Below are positions 27,655-27,913 of a stretch of 27,913 nt of DNA, piece by piece. Source of the DNA: JAGLQA01 sp023135565 (lineage in GTDB: Bacteria > Acidobacteriota > Aminicenantia > UBA2199); NCBI GenBank assembly GCA_030639305.1, contig DAOWCY010000082.1:1-27913 (forward strand), in the 5' to 3' direction. A program made the translations under genes and the position numbers. Under the pieces are notes generated by a model, which was not told where the DNA came from, made no database searches, and was given only the letters and a program-made list of their open reading frames with translations. The first letter of the stretch is position 1. Each line of letters starts with the position of its first letter.

Positions 27655-27913
27655 TGGTTTGGCCCCCGGCAGGGGGCAGCGGGTGAGCGCTTTTGATTCT
27701 AAACCCCACTCGAGTGGGGGAGCATTGAGCCGCTTCGCGGCAGGGTGGTGTTTTTGATTCTAAATAATTAAAAGTTTTGATCAAACTTTTGCAAAAGTTT
27801 GGCCCCCGGCAGGGCAGCGCTTTTGATTCTAAGCCTCCCGCGGGCCCCGTGCGCACGGGGAGGTGATAAGCGGCTCCGCGGCAGGGGGCAGCGGGTGAGC
27901 GCTTTTGATTTTA
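27655..27913. repeat. Repeat-rich right end, family C and GCGCTTTTGATTCTAA units
   Basis: GCAGCGGGTGAGCGCTTTTG plus ATTCTAA or ATTTTA occurs near 27676 and at the right edge, with shorter forms near 27750 and 27815. An inverted copy lies near 25975-25990. The AAAGTTTTGATCAAACTTTT block with GGCCCCCGGCAGGG (27769-27815) is the reverse complement of the 25913-25966 copy. No gene is supported. Confidence 0.75.

Noticed and set aside
27602..27856. 84-codon minus-strand ORF in the right-hand repeat block
   Set aside because: The frame is made of repeat units, with no family pattern and no ribosome binding site.

Overview
The window reads as accessory and semi-accessory chromosome from a Gram-negative anaerobe of moderate GC content. 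The evidence is ferredoxin-containing MinD-type ATPases, three NifX/orange-protein-like genes, three sigma-54 promoters, two sigma-54 activators, outer-membrane and secreted proteins, and many dispersed intergenic hairpin repeats. The phylum cannot be fixed from sequence alone. An uncultured Aminicenantes/Acidobacteriota-like or Desulfobacterota-like lineage would fit, but this is only an impression.

Layout. (1) 1-2835: the end of an Rhs polymorphic-toxin gene with a JAB-like metallopeptidase tip, its overlapping YwqK/MORN-type candidate immunity gene, and an orphan Rhs cassette that repeats 386 bp of core and carries a different, papain-like tip. (2) 2836-8226: three genes for a secreted protein family that share a C-terminal LRD-x-x-G-x-PLWR signature, with a membrane histidine kinase and an NtrC-type response regulator. 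The first secreted gene has a textbook sigma-54 promoter. (3) 8344-15517: a PAS-domain sigma-54 activator, then a same-direction run of NifX-like protein, DUF5320 protein, Mrp ATPase, acidic hypothetical, NifX-like protein, two MinD-type ATPases with 2[4Fe-4S] inserts, NifX-like protein and IscU/NifU-like scaffold. It resembles an enlarged version of the sigma-54-controlled orange protein (ORP) cluster of Desulfovibrio. (4) 15742-18392 (minus): an orphan ABC ATPase, an M20 peptidase and an exported beta-helix protein. (5) 18739-24384 (minus): two tandem 8-repeat/PKD secreted proteins, an outer-membrane barrel and two tiny genes behind a sigma-54 promoter. (6) 24840-25702: a DUF2188 gene coupled to a TIR/deoxyribosyltransferase-like gene. 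(7) 26006-27454 (minus): an NYN-nuclease/OST-HTH protein, then repeat-rich DNA.

The most interesting signal is regulatory. Two sigma-54 promoters (9913-9930 plus; 24394-24411 minus) place their predicted +1 exactly on the A of the start codon, implying leaderless mRNAs. Both lie downstream of clustered TGYAACA/GTTACAC motifs that could be enhancer sites for the PAS activator. A conserved intercistronic element of about 95 nt with two hairpins precedes both the third NifX-like gene (14596-14696) and the barrel gene (24001-24095, minus). Together these features suggest one undescribed regulon linking an ORP-like Fe-S/metal-cluster ATPase system to an envelope operon.
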